Shown here piece by piece: positions 25,854 to 35,011 of a stretch of DNA of 64,000 nucleotides (within the stretch, counting starts at the first letter, position 1; each line of letters starts with the position of its first letter). Both the position numbers and the translations under genes were made by a program. Location of the stretch: NCBI RefSeq assembly GCF_003967355.1, contig NZ_BIFH01000034.1, forward strand, positions 62,001-126,000, given 5' to 3'. The notes under the pieces are model-generated. The model ran no database searches and had not been told where the DNA came from. It worked only from the letters and a program-made list of their open reading frames with translations. This stretch comes from Embleya hyalina. GTDB taxonomy: Bacteria > Actinomycetota > Actinomycetes > Streptomycetales > Streptomycetaceae.

Positions 25854-26381
25854 TCAGTTGGGCGGTCGCACGAGGTCGTCTATCCAGATCATCGAGGCGC
25901 GGAGGTGAAGGCCTGCGAGGTAGCTCTCGGGTGTCTTGTCGAAGCGGGTGGCGATGCCTCGCCAGGCCTTCAGCTTGTTGATCAGGCGCTCGACGGTGTT
26001 CCGCTCTTTGTAGAGTTCAGTGTCATGGTCGACGGGTCGCCCGCCCCTGCTGCCCTTCCGTTTCCGGCTGGCAGCCTGGTCCCTCTTCTCCGGGATGACA
26101 GCTTTGATCCCGCGTTTGCGCAGGTAGGCGCGGTTGGCGCGGGACGAGTAGGCCTTGTCTGCGGCGACCGCGCCGGGCCGGGTGCGAGGCCGGCCGACGG
26201 GCAGGCGCACGCGCACTTTGGAGAGGACGGGCACGAACCGGGGGCTGTCGCCGGCCTGTCCCGCAGTCAGAACGAGTGCCAGCGGACGGCACCCGCGGTC
26301 GGCGGCGAGATGGACCTTGCTGGTCGGCCCACCCCGTGACCTGCCGAGCAGGGCCTGCTTCAGACGGAGTCTGCGTCGCAA
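25854..26381 (-). CDS. IS5-type transposase, C-terminal frame
   Basis: 175 residues. It holds the second and third catalytic positions of the DDE domain: Asp in AADKAYSS and Glu in YKERNTVERLINKLKAWR. It overlaps the upstream frame by about 22 bp in a different phase, so a ribosomal frameshift presumably fuses the two into the active transposase. Confidence 0.88.
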   Translation of the reverse strand: MRRRLRLKQALLGRSRGGPTSKVHLAADRGCRPLALVLTAGQAGDSPRFVPVLSKVRVRLPVGRPRTRPGAVAADKAYSSRANRAYLRKRGIKAVIPEKRDQAASRKRKGSRGGRPVDHDTELYKERNTVERLINKLKAWRGIATRFDKTPESYLAGLHLRASMIWIDDLVRPPN

Positions 26382-26842
26382 TCGGACCCGTCCGCGCTCG
26401 TCCTGTCCGTTCTGTTCCTGCGACTCGCCCCCTTTTGCCGGGCTCTCTCCTGCTCGCGCGCGGCCTCCTCCAGGGCCTGCATGAGCTCCTCGTCGACGAG
26501 CATCCCGGCGGTGTCGTGGTGGGCGCGGACGGTCGTGGAGTCGACGCTGACCAGCGACAGGTCAGTCTTTTCCTCGCGGGCGGCCTCGGCGATCAGGCCT
26601 TCGAGCAGGGCGCTGAACACGCCGGCGTCCCGCCAGACCCGAAACCGGCCGAAGACCGTGGACCAGGGGCCGAACTCGTCAGGCATCTCCCGCCACTGGG
26701 CGCTGGAACGGAACCGCCAGATCACTCCCTCGAACTGGTCACGAAGCCGTTCGGGATAGGGCCCGAACCTGCCGATCGGCAGGTAGGGCTCGATCAAACT
26801 CCACTGCTCGTCGCTGAGTTGCCTGCGCGTCACAGCCAACAT
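26360..26842 (-). CDS. IS5-type transposase, N-terminal frame
   Basis: 160 residues starting at 26842: a DUF4096-like N-terminus (LSDEQWSLIEPYLP, WRFRSSAQWREMPDEF) and the first catalytic Asp in VSVDSTTVRAH. The end is an Arg/Ser-rich stretch where frameshifting into the second frame would occur. Confidence 0.88.
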   Translation of the reverse strand: MLAVTRRQLSDEQWSLIEPYLPIGRFGPYPERLRDQFEGVIWRFRSSAQWREMPDEFGPWSTVFGRFRVWRDAGVFSALLEGLIAEAAREEKTDLSLVSVDSTTVRAHHDTAGMLVDEELMQALEEAAREQERARQKGASRRNRTDRTSADGSDCDADSV

Positions 26843-26995
26843 TCCTACCGGGTTCTGCCCCGGAGCAGGGGCAGAACCCGAGGAGTGATCGCAACATCAC
26901 ACAGGCCCTAGGACTCGAAGAACGCCTCGGAGCGGCCCGGCTTCCGCTTCCGGGTTCCGGCCTCGAATAACGCGCCGTTTCCGAGGCCAAAGCTT

Positions 26996-27172
26996 TCAGT
27001 TGCGCTTCACCAGGTTGTGAAGAGCGAGCAGGACGGCGATTCCGATACCAACTGCGGCTCCCAGTGCCGAGTTGCGGTAGCTCGCGTAGACGACGGCGCC
27101 GGCCACAGTGAGCAGCACGAGAGTGCGCAGATCGAACGGCTCGTTCCCGCCGTGGTCGGGATTGACGGACAT
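26996..27172 (-). CDS. Very small membrane protein
   Basis: 58 residues from ATG 27172 with GAGGAGAG upstream. Two hydrophobic spans are separated by a short SYRNSA loop (LRTLVLLTVAGAVVYA and LGAAVGIGIAVLLALHNL), ending VKRN. It is divergent from the coiled-coil XRE gene at 27291 and lies next to the IS element. Function unknown. Confidence 0.6.
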   Translation of the reverse strand: MSVNPDHGGNEPFDLRTLVLLTVAGAVVYASYRNSALGAAVGIGIAVLLALHNLVKRN

Positions 27173-27290
27173 GGGCTCTCCTCGGGGTTTGGTTTCGGGG
27201 ATCCGAGGATGCTCGGGTGTGGCAGCGTTGCGGCAGTTGGCACACGTTGCCGATCTCGAACAACGGATCGGCGTGCGCGAGGGGACGGGC

Positions 27291-28361
27291 ATGGGGGAAG
27301 AAATGACGCCGGTTGAGGCGGAGTTGGTCGAGCGCACTCCGCTGAAGGCGATCCCGGCGGGGGTGCGGCCCCGCTGCCGGGCGTTGGCCTTGGATCTGCG
27401 AGCCCTGTTCGAGGTGTTGCAGGTGTCGGTGCGTACGTACGCGCTGCGTGTGCAGCTGGATGCCGGTGCTCTTTCCCGGTATCTCAACGGAACCCGGGTG
27501 GCTCCGGCCGAGTTCGTGGAGCGGTTGTTGCTGGACGTCGCGACCAAGGCGGGACCTCGCACGGCCGAGGCGATAGCCAGCATTCGCGCCGCCCAGCGCG
27601 CCGCCTTGGCCGAGAGCAACCGGGTGCAAGCTGAGTTGCAACGTCTGCGCGACGAGTTGGCGGAGGCTGATCGTCGACGCCAACGGTGCGAGGTCCGAGA
27701 GGAGGCCATCATCGAGGCGTTGCAGGCTCGGCAACGCGATCTCGCCGATCTGAACGGACGCCATCGCGAATTACAGGCTGCCAGCGAGCAAGAGCGTGTC
27801 GATCACGACGCGGAACTCGGCGTGGCCAACGACGAGCGGGCACGCCTGCGTGAGGAATGTGACCGCCTGATGGCCAAGGTCGAGGCGCTGCGCGAGGCAT
27901 TGGACGACGCCCATCGCCGGACTCTGGAAGCCGAGCACCGATGTGAGGAGCTTGAACGCATCCTGGAGGTCACCGAGCATGGAGCCACCCGAGCGAACGC
28001 CGAGGGTGGGCCACTTCAAGATCCTGATCATCTCTGGAACGCGTTGTGGATGTCTCTGTTCCAGCTGTACCAAGCCGCGGGGCATCCGAGCCTGCAGGAA
28101 CTAGCGGACGAGAGCCGTTCCTCAAGCCCTTCGATCACGTTGCCGCTTGGGGTGATGCACGATTGGCTTCAGGGGGTCTCCATTCCCGCAGCGGATCAAC
28201 GGTTCGCGCGGTTTCGCTCTCTCCTATATCGACGAGCCGTCCTGTCCGGGAACGAAGGAGACCTACTCATGCCGCACGATCCGGTATGGGAGGAGACGCT
28301 CCAAGCCGTGGAAGACGCCATACGCGCTGCGGAGATCCGGCGACGCTTGGCTCAGGCTTGA
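27291..28361 (+). CDS. XRE-like HTH protein with long coiled coil
   Basis: About 356 residues; start at ATG 27291 (GAGGGG upstream), with ATG 27303 a near-equal alternative. An N-terminal HTH-like module (LDAGALSRYLNGTRVAPAEFVERLL) is followed by about 130 residues of heptad-rich coiled coil (Glu/Arg/Leu, starting AELQRLRDELAEADRRRQR). A second helical domain near the C-terminus has LYQAAGHPSLQELADES. It shares the HTH-plus-coiled-coil plan with 38071-39249 but lacks that protein's membrane tail. The small XRE gene follows after 4 bp. Inference: sensor or scaffold protein. Confidence 0.65.
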   Translation: MGEEMTPVEAELVERTPLKAIPAGVRPRCRALALDLRALFEVLQVSVRTYALRVQLDAGALSRYLNGTRVAPAEFVERLLLDVATKAGPRTAEAIASIRAAQRAALAESNRVQAELQRLRDELAEADRRRQRCEVREEAIIEALQARQRDLADLNGRHRELQAASEQERVDHDAELGVANDERARLREECDRLMAKVEALREALDDAHRRTLEAEHRCEELERILEVTEHGATRANAEGGPLQDPDHLWNALWMSLFQLYQAAGHPSLQELADESRSSSPSITLPLGVMHDWLQGVSIPAADQRFARFRSLLYRRAVLSGNEGDLLMPHDPVWEETLQAVEDAIRAAEIRRRLAQA

Positions 28362-28365
28362 ACGT

Positions 28366-28593
28366 GTGCTCACCAGCGCCCGAAGGAGGAAAGCGCTGTC
28401 CCTGAGCGAGCTGGCCGAGCATTGCGGTTCATCGGTCGGAAAGCTCAAGCACATCTTCGGTGGCAAGATGATCCCATCGGAAGAATTGTTGATAAGCCTG
28501 GCGACGTCACTGGACCTGCCTTTGGCAGAGCTGTTGGACCTTCATCGGGAGCTGTACGCGGCACTCCGTGCCGGTACCAGCCGCATCGGATGA
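28366..28593 (+). CDS. Small XRE-family HTH protein
   Basis: 75 residues from GTG 28366, 4 bp after the preceding stop. Nearly the whole protein is one helix-turn-helix (LSLSELAEHCGSSVGKLKHIFGG, then IPSEELLISLATSLDL). It is probably a DNA-binding repressor of the pair. Confidence 0.7.
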   Translation: MLTSARRRKALSLSELAEHCGSSVGKLKHIFGGKMIPSEELLISLATSLDLPLAELLDLHRELYAALRAGTSRIG

Positions 28594-28647
28594 AACTGCG
28601 GCACCAGGTCGGAGACCAGTGAACTGAGCCGGGTACCGGGGTCTTCC

Positions 28648-29600
28648 TCAGACGAGGTCGGCGGAGCTGTTGTCGTTCCAGCCGTCCTCGATCTGCATGG
28701 GGAGGGAGCGGGAGTGGCAGGCCCGGCCGCCCTGGTCGGCGATGGCGACGGCGTCCTTCCCCTTGCGGCGGGCCAGGGAGGCGTGGCCGACGCGCAGCGA
28801 GTGTCCGGTCCAGGCAACCGCGCCCTCGGCCCGGATGCTCACCCGCTTCACCGCGCGGCTGATCGAGTCGGGGGTCATGCCGCCGGTGACGTGGCCCCAC
28901 TGGTCGATGCCGACGAACGCGGGGGCGTCGGGCGCAGACCAGGCGGGGGCGGCGTCGGCGGCGAGGCGGGCGCGGCAGGTCTCCCAGGCCCGGACCGCAC
29001 AGACCTCCGTGTCACGTTGGCGCAGGATCCGTGCCCCGCGCACCGAGTGCGTCGTCTTGCCGGTGAGGATCGACACGACCAGGCCGCGCGGGTGCAAAGC
29101 GACGTCGCGGGCGAGGAGTCCAGCCGGATCCTGGGCGCGGGAGGCGTAGTGCAGTCCGGTGAGGATCAGCGCGCGGTCGCGGTGCCCGGTGAGGGTGTCG
29201 GGGCAGGCCCGGACCACGGTGTACAGGCCCCCCACGTTGACGGCCTTGGCCTGGCCGCGTCCGCGCGCTCGCCCTCCCGCAGGAGCCGTACGGTCAGCCC
29301 GTCCAACGCCTTGCGGGCCTCGGCCTGGTCGTCGCGGGCGACGTTCACGCCGCGCTCGCGCAGCCCGACGACGACCGCGGCGAGGATAGTCGAGGCGGAA
29401 CTCGGCGCGTAGCCGATGCCGTTCGCCCGGCCTTCGCACAGCATCCACGCGACGAACGCGACCAGCGAGCCGCGGCCGCCCTCGTCGACGGGCGGGCCCT
29501 GGGTCGCGGTGAACCGCTCCCAGGTCCGCCACGCCTTGGCGTAGGTGTCAGTTGTGTTCTTCGGGACGATCGCCTCGGCGACGGCGTCGGCCAGGTCTCC
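28648..29600 (-). pseudogene. Tyrosine recombinase/integrase, frameshifted
   Basis: The C-terminal frame (28648 to about 29265) holds an Arg in ASRAQDPAGLL, Lys in LTGKTTHS and TGHSLR with His and Arg of the active site. The N-terminal frame (about 29270 to 29600) has KNTTDTYAKAWRTWERF and ALDGLTVRLLREGER. The two join only with a one-base shift near 29270. The final segment ends PMQIEDGWNDN where relatives carry the nucleophilic Tyr, so even a repaired protein may be inactive. Its upstream end also lacks a start. It belongs to the same family as the fragments at 16950 and 37631. Confidence 0.78.
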
Positions 29601-29678
29601 GCCTCGGCCCGGCGGCGCAACGTCGACGGAGCTGCGGTCGACGGTGTACCGGCGGCCGACGTGCGTGACATTGGTGAG

Positions 29679-29888
29679 CTACAGCGCCGTGACCATGAGC
29701 GACAGTGTCGCCACACACACCGTGAGCGTGGCCAGGAATGTGACCGCGCCCCGTTCGACACAGGCGACCGGGCGTGCGCCGTCGAGGCGGCTCAACACGG
29801 CGGTGGCAAAGGCGACCATCGCGGCGAACAGCACGGCGACCGCCAGCGCGAGGAGCAGGAGGGTCAGGCGAGTGAGGGAAGTGTCCAT
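29679..29888 (-). CDS. Very small membrane protein divergent from the NACHT-LRR gene
   Basis: 69 residues from ATG 29888. Two hydrophobic spans (LTLLLLALAVAVLFAAMVAF and AVTFLATLTVCVATLSLMVT) flank a short loop. It has a weak ribosome site. Its start lies 117 bp from the start of the XRE-NACHT-LRR gene on the other strand, so they share a promoter region. Function unknown; an effector or anchor role is inference. Confidence 0.6.
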   Translation of the reverse strand: MDTSLTRLTLLLLALAVAVLFAAMVAFATAVLSRLDGARPVACVERGAVTFLATLTVCVATLSLMVTAL

Positions 29889-30004
29889 CGTGTGGGTCCC
29901 GAGGGTGGTAGGGATGCGTGGAACACACTGTCTTCGGTGGGGTGTTCGCCGGGGTTCGGGCGAACGAAGTCGAACGTGAGCGATCACGGTCTGGGGGCGT
30001 TGGG

Positions 30005-32905
30005 GTGGCGGGACCGGTCGAGAATCCGTTGGGGCGACTGGCCGAGTGTTTGCGTCGGTTGCGTGCGGAGCGCGAGCTATCGGTGGACGCACTGCGGGCG
30101 CGGTCGGGGCTGGGGCGTACCACTGTGAGTCAGGCGTTGAACGGTCGGGCGGTTCCCTCGCCGGGCACGGTGGTGGCGTTGGCGAGGGCTTTGCGCGCCG
30201 ATCCGGAGCCGCTGTTGGACCTGCTCGCGCAGGGTTCGGCCGCGGCCGACACGTCGAAGGCGTCGACTGAACGGGCTGGGAGCGAGGTGCTCGCGCGATC
30301 GGCTGCGGAGCTGCGGTTCGACGAGCGGTACTTGGCATACGTACGGGATCGGCACGCCAACCTGACGGTGTTCGGTCTGGATCTGGGGCGGACGCAGCAG
30401 GCCCGGTGGTCGTTGGACGCGGCCTATCTGAGCCTCGAGCTCGCGGTACACAAGGAGCGGCACCCGAGCCGTCACGTGGTCGACGAGGACGTGGAGCGGG
30501 CGCCGTCGGTGTCGGTGGAGCGGGCGGAGCGGGCGTTGTCCGGGTCCGCGCGACTGGTCTTGCGGGGCCACGCCGGTGGAGGGAAGACGACGTTGCTGCA
30601 GTGGCTGACGGTGTCCGCCGCGTCCGGCAAGGTCCCCGACGAGTTGGCGTCGTGGCGAGGGCGAGTGCCGTTCTTGTTGCCGCTCCGGACGCTGTCGCGG
30701 CATGGCGCGCTACCGGGACCCGAGGGGTTCCTGAAAGGCTTGGAGTGCCCGCTCGCCGACGCACAGCCGCCCGGCTGGGCCGACGGGGTACTGGCGTCCG
30801 GACGGGGCGCGATCCTGGTCGACGGCGTCGACGAGGTCCCCCAGGAACAACGCGCCGCAGCCGAACAGTGGCTGGAGGGGCTGGTCGCCGCCTACCCGAC
30901 GACGGTCTTCGTGGTCACCACGCGCCCGACGGCAGTGCCGCAAGGATGGCTGCGATCGACGGGATTCACGGAAGTGGCGGTACGACCGATGAGCACGGCG
31001 GACACCGCGTTGTTCGTCGGACGCTGGCACACCGCCGCCCGGCTCTGCGCCCAGGACACCGCCGAGCGCCGACATCTGGACGAACTTGAGGCGTCGTTGA
31101 GGACGAGCGTACGCGCGCAGCGCGATCTCGCGGAGCTGGCGACGTCGCCGTTGATGTGCGCGGTGATCTGCGCGCTGCACCGGGAGCGGCGGGGCTACCT
31201 GCCCCACACGCGGATGGAGTTGTACGCGGCCGCGTTGTCGATGCTCCTGGTGCGCCGCGACCGCGAACGGGGCGTGGGCGCACCCGAAAGCATGGACCTG
31301 AGCGAGCAGCAGAGCGTGCTGCTCCTGCAGCGTCTCGCATACTGGCTGATTCGCAACCGGCAACAGGAGATGGACGTCGCGACCGCAGTGTCAGTGATCG
31401 ACGTCGCCCTGCCCTCGATGCCGCAGATTGCCGAACAGGGCGACGCCGAACGGGTACTGGAACACCTGGTCGCACGCAGCGGGCTGTTGCGTCGACCGAC
31501 CGAGGACACGATCGACTTCATCCACCGCACGTTCCAGGACTACCTCGGCGCGAAGGCCGTCGTGGAAGCCCGAGACTTCCCTCTTCTGGTCGACAACGCC
31601 CGGGACGACCAGTGGGAGGACGTCATCCGCATGGCCGTCGCCCACGCGGGCCCCACTGACGGCGCCAAACTCCTCCAACGCCTGATCCGCCGCGGCGACC
31701 AACGCCCCAAGCAACGCGCCCGCACCCACCTCCTTGCCGCTGCGGCACTGCGCTACGCCACCGAGATCGACTCCGAAACCCGCGCCTTGGTCGACGACCG
31801 CACCCGCGCCCTGATGCCCCCACGCACATACCAAGACGCCTATGGCTTGGCCGCCCTCGGCCCCGGCGTCCTGGACCTGCTCCCGGCCACGGACGCGGGC
31901 CTGGAGGAAGACGAAGGTACCGCTGTAATCCATACCGCCGGAATTATCGGTGGAGACCAAGCCCATGCCTTCCTCCACCGCTTCGCTAAAACCAGCCAAA
32001 GGCCATATCCGGCTTTCGCCACCCACTGGGAAAGGTTCGACGTGGATGAATATGCCCGAGATATTCTTGCATTGCATGCAATGGGAAATTTGCGCATCAG
32101 GAGTCATGCGCAAAGAGAAGCGCTCCGGCATATCCATTCGGTGACCAGGGTGGCGTTTCTCGGGAACTTCACCGTCGAGGAGATCTTCGAACATGTATCG
32201 GTTGAGAATCTCCTGGATCTGGAAATTTCCGACACCTCGTTGAGCGATGTCTCGGTCTTGCAGAATGCCCGGGTGCTGACGTATCTATTTCTGCATGGTT
32301 GCTCCAGTATTCGCGACCTTGACGGCCTCGCGAACCTCGGGCTGCAAGAGTTAGTTATCTATAATTCGCCACTCGAGTGCTCTTTCGATTTCCTCGTTTC
32401 TCTGCGAAAACTTCGAAATCTCACTTTGCTCACAGAGCTTCCGTGGAGGGATTTGACAGAGCTACGGGCATCGGAAAATCTCGAAAATCTCCAGGTTGGG
32501 TTTGGTCCCTCAATCTCCGGCGTGTCACGATGGCAAGAGTTGCGTACTTTTGGGACTTCCACGCCCGTCACGCGATTGCATGAATGGCAAGAGCTTGCCG
32601 ATCTTCCTAATCTGGGCACACTTTCCATGGCGGGAAATTTTGGCAATGCAATACCCTGCCCAAGGGTGAAGGATCTTTGGCTGGTGTCCCATGAGGGCCG
32701 TCCCGCCGACCTCAACGATGTGGTGAGCACCTTTCCGGGTCTCACACATCTGACATTGGCCGGAGACCAGTGGGTACCGGATCTCACGCCTCTCACCGGT
32801 ATCGAGGGGATTCGTATCGATGCATCGCACGTGAAGAGCGTGATCGGCGCCAATATATTCGACGAAAAACAGCTCCTGGCGCCGAGAAGTCAGCGATCCA
32901 AGTAG
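30005..32905 (+). CDS. XRE-NACHT-LRR protein (bacterial NLR-like)
   Basis: About 966 residues from GTG 30005; a GTG at 29918 would add 29 low-complexity residues. Residues 10-65 are an XRE-type HTH (LRAERELSVDALRARSGL). A NACHT domain follows, with Walker A GHAGGGKT (188-195), Walker B AILVDGVDEV (269-278) and downstream VTTRPTA. Helical repeats run to about 700. From about 730 the protein is leucine-rich repeats (VENLLDLEISDTSLSD and similar). This is the tripartite NTPase-switch plus LRR-sensor layout of NLR-like phage-defence proteins. Codon and base composition drop in GC from about 31.9 kb, so the LRR part may have been exchanged. Confidence 0.85.
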   Translation: MAGPVENPLGRLAECLRRLRAERELSVDALRARSGLGRTTVSQALNGRAVPSPGTVVALARALRADPEPLLDLLAQGSAAADTSKASTERAGSEVLARSAAELRFDERYLAYVRDRHANLTVFGLDLGRTQQARWSLDAAYLSLELAVHKERHPSRHVVDEDVERAPSVSVERAERALSGSARLVLRGHAGGGKTTLLQWLTVSAASGKVPDELASWRGRVPFLLPLRTLSRHGALPGPEGFLKGLECPLADAQPPGWADGVLASGRGAILVDGVDEVPQEQRAAAEQWLEGLVAAYPTTVFVVTTRPTAVPQGWLRSTGFTEVAVRPMSTADTALFVGRWHTAARLCAQDTAERRHLDELEASLRTSVRAQRDLAELATSPLMCAVICALHRERRGYLPHTRMELYAAALSMLLVRRDRERGVGAPESMDLSEQQSVLLLQRLAYWLIRNRQQEMDVATAVSVIDVALPSMPQIAEQGDAERVLEHLVARSGLLRRPTEDTIDFIHRTFQDYLGAKAVVEARDFPLLVDNARDDQWEDVIRMAVAHAGPTDGAKLLQRLIRRGDQRPKQRARTHLLAAAALRYATEIDSETRALVDDRTRALMPPRTYQDAYGLAALGPGVLDLLPATDAGLEEDEGTAVIHTAGIIGGDQAHAFLHRFAKTSQRPYPAFATHWERFDVDEYARDILALHAMGNLRIRSHAQREALRHIHSVTRVAFLGNFTVEEIFEHVSVENLLDLEISDTSLSDVSVLQNARVLTYLFLHGCSSIRDLDGLANLGLQELVIYNSPLECSFDFLVSLRKLRNLTLLTELPWRDLTELRASENLENLQVGFGPSISGVSRWQELRTFGTSTPVTRLHEWQELADLPNLGTLSMAGNFGNAIPCPRVKDLWLVSHEGRPADLNDVVSTFPGLTHLTLAGDQWVPDLTPLTGIEGIRIDASHVKSVIGANIFDEKQLLAPRSQRSK

Positions 32906-32918
32906 GTGCCGGGCGGGT

Positions 32919-33245
32919 AGCAGATCCATTTGCAGGCGGGCGTTGTCGGCCAAGGCTCGGTCGAGGTCCTCGCGCAGTTCGGCAGGATCGAGTCCGAGAG
33001 CCTTCAGGGCCCGGGTGGTCAGGTGGCGTTCGCGGTCGCTGCGGTCCTGCTGCTCGCGGAGGAGCGCAGCGAGTTCGTCCTTGTCGTGAGCGAGACGTTC
33101 GGCGCGTTCGCGCCACGCCCGGGCCTGATTGTGCGGGCGGGCACTAGCCTCCAGCGCCGCGCGCCGCAACCCGTCCAGGCGCTCCGCCCCCTGTGGCGTC
33201 GGTGGTGTACCGCGTTCGGCGAGAAACGCGGCAAGGGTGGTGTTC
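32919..33245 (-). pseudogene. Truncated copy of the coiled-coil XRE gene of 38071-39249
   Basis: The minus-strand peptide from LAAFLAERGTP through LDGLRRAALEASARP to LREDLDRALADNARLQ matches the middle of the 38071-39249 protein almost residue for residue. Both ends are missing: the HTH start is gone at about 33245, and the C-terminal coiled coil and membrane segments are cut where the NACHT-LRR gene ends. A partial duplication. Confidence 0.82.
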
Positions 33246-33664
33246 CTGGACCTGGTGCCAGGCGACGACACGATCCCGGGCTCCGGCGGAGGTCATCGGC
33301 TGAAGTTGCGCGAAGGCGTATCCGGCCCGGGTGAGGCGGGTGCGCCATCCGGGTGTGCGGATCCCGGGGCGAGAAGTGGTGACGTAGCCGGGGGCCGGCC
33401 GCGCGGCCGGACGGCAATCTGACCCATCGCCCCGGCTCGCTCGGGACCTGGCGGGCATCGGACCGGCCAAGATATCGCCAGCGGTGCCGGATTCGACGGG
33501 CCGTAGGCGCCTGGGCCACCCCGCCACGGCGAGTGGAACTGAACGGGCTCGGCGCGCCCCTCGAGGAGAGCGCCGCTCTGCGGTCCGGGTGATCCTCGTC
33601 TTGTGTAGGGCTACTGCGGCAAGTAACCATTGCCACCCGCGCAGCGCCGACCTGTGCGTTCGCG
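33246..33664. other. Junction region without supported gene
   Basis: It lies between two gene fragments. Short open frames exist on both strands, but none shows a recognisable domain or ribosome site. Confidence 0.45.
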
Positions 33665-34024
33665 TCAGCCTTGGATGTCGAAGTCGATGTAGTCGACGTC
33701 GGTGAGTTCGACCACGTCCAGGTCTTCGGCGCGGGTGCCGCTCTCCTGGAAGTAGGCCTGGTGCGGGCCGGCGGCCACGATGCGCTCCAGGTCGCGCTCG
33801 GAGGTGCCAGCATGGTGGGCCTCGAACAACTCCCGGGCCCGGTCGGGGGGAAGCGGTTGGGTGATGCGGCGCATGTCGGGGTCGTCGGTCGAGCCAGCAG
33901 CCGAGGAGAACCCGAACCTGGCTCTGGTCTCGACGATCACAGCGCCTGCGGCTGCGGCGCGTTGCTCGGCGCGGCGGCGGACCCGGGGTTGCCACAGGCG
34001 GCGGACCTCCGCGTCGATCCTGGC
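33665..34024 (-). pseudogene. tpg: C-terminal fragment of telomere protein gene tpg
   Basis: Encodes the C-terminal ~118 residues of Tpg: RIDAEVRRLWQPRVRRRAEQ, VETRARFGFSSAAGSTDD and ELFEAHHAGTSERDL, then the acidic end ELTDVDYIDFDIQG. The N-terminal DNA-binding part is missing; at 34024 homology ends against a recombinase fragment on the other strand. It overlaps in sequence with the 11895-12353 relic, so these are two separate damaged copies, not one split gene. Confidence 0.82.
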
Positions 34025-34029
34025 CGCGT

Positions 34030-34282
34030 CGGCACCGCGCGGCTGTCCCCGGACGGCTGCCGGATCGCGATCACCCGCGCCGCCGAGCGCGCCGGGCTGG
34101 ACGTGCGGCTCACCGGCCACTCCGCGCGCCGCGGACTGGTCACCACCGGCCGCAAGAAGGGCAAGAAGCCGGAGAAGCTGCGCAAGCAGTCCGGACATTC
34201 CGCGAACAGCCCGGTGTTGTGGTCCTACGTCGAGGACGGCGAGATGTGGGAGGACGCCGCCACCGAGGGCCTGGGGCTGTAG
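34030..34282 (+). pseudogene. C-terminal fragment of a tyrosine recombinase
   Basis: Ends with the canonical catalytic region: His-Arg in LTGHSARRGLV, His in KQSGHSANSPV and Tyr in LWSYVEDGEMW. The N-terminus is lost at the junction with the tpg fragment. It is a different family from the pseudogene at 28648. Confidence 0.8.
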
Positions 34283-34306
34283 CACGCCCGGGATGCACGG
34301 CAAGTG

Positions 34307-34337
34307 ACGAAGCCCCGGCGCAAGGCCGGGGCTTCGT
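34307..34337. terminator. Bidirectional hairpin terminator
   Basis: Perfect 13-bp arms (ACGAAGCCCCGGC at 34307-34319, complement at 34325-34337). It follows the recombinase fragment on one strand and a small ORF on the other. Confidence 0.8.
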
Positions 34338-34341
34338 TGCA

Positions 34342-34461
34342 TCACATGGAGATGAAGGTGTCGAACAGATCCCTGAGGATCGCCCACGCCGCGTGCCGCA
34401 GCAGCGTTGCCGCCACCCGGCGCGCGAACGACTCCTTCGCATCGTGTCGTTGCCTACGCAA
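34342..34461 (-). CDS. Possible tiny basic amphipathic peptide
   Basis: About 39 residues from TTG 34461, with GGAGGCG about 8 bp upstream. The sequence RRVAATLLRHAAWAILRDLF is amphipathic. The stop is 5 bp from a strong hairpin, which supports a real transcript. No family recognised. Confidence 0.35.
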   Translation of the reverse strand: MRRQRHDAKESFARRVAATLLRHAAWAILRDLFDTFISM

Positions 34462-34720
34462 GTCACGCCGCCTCCCTTCCTTGGAGTACCCCGGGTTTAC
34501 AGGGCCTTGGGCGCCTACCCCAGTGGTCGTCCTCGGAAGGTGATGCGTGGGCATCCTCCTGTATCAGGAGGTTCGCTGCCAAGCAGATTTCGTAAGCGCG
34601 GATGCCGCGTGCAACCCGCAACTTCTTTGACAAGAGCGGCAATACGCCCCCACCCACCTCCAGCATGCTCATCCATGAGGTGCAGGAGAACGCTGCCACC
34701 GACGGCATCGAGCCGTAGCC

Positions 34721-34780
34721 GTCGCGTCGGATTTGGGGAGCTTATCCGATGCGATGCCAACTGGGTTGGCATCGCATCGG
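34721..34780. repeat. 60-bp direct repeat with palindromic core, copy 1
   Basis: Nearly identical to 37950-38009. The core has perfect 16-bp arms (CCGATGCGATGCCAAC at 34746-34761, complement at 34765-34780) around TGG. Copy 2 sits just upstream of an integrase start, so the element resembles a recombinase att or operator site. Confidence 0.75.
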
Positions 34781-34829
34781 CTTGATCGGGCTCGCGCTGA
34801 AGGGGCCGGCCGATCGTCCCCGAGTCGCC

Positions 34830-34961
34830 TCACCCAGCCCAGCCCAGCGCGTCCGGCCCGGCGTCGGCGGTGGCGGCGGTCACGTCGTCACCGAGCACGT
34901 AGCGGCGCCACAGCACGAGTTGCACCGTTCCGCTGTAGTACCAGCCGGGTCCGGTGGTCAT
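34830..34961 (-). CDS. Possible 43-residue ORF
   Basis: Starts MTTGPGWYYSGTVQLVLW at 34961, 50 bp after the stop of the small membrane gene on the same strand. It has no domain and a poor ribosome site. It could be the second gene of a small operon or chance. Confidence 0.3.
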   Translation of the reverse strand: MTTGPGWYYSGTVQLVLWRRYVLGDDVTAATADAGPDALGWAG

Positions 34962-35011
34962 CACGATGTCGGGGTTGTTGTGTCTGGAGCGGTCCGTCGT
35001 AACGGCCGGGT

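Larger units (their letters stand above)
25834..26908 (-). mobile_element. IS5-type insertion sequence, 1075 bp
   Basis: The imperfect terminal inverted repeats are 23 bp: GGGCCTGTGTGAGGTTGTGA at the left (25834-25856) against GGGCCTGTGTGATGTTGCGA at the right, read inward (26886-26908). Both ends are flanked by TA in a CTAG context, a typical 2-bp target duplication. Two overlapping minus-strand frames encode a DDE transposase. The element looks intact and possibly still mobile. It sits between the toxin-antitoxin pair and a small membrane gene. Confidence 0.9.

Noticed and set aside
26360-26842. Reading the two IS frames as a broken transposase
   Set aside because: Overlapping frames are normal for this IS group and both halves keep their catalytic residues. 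The terminal repeats are intact.
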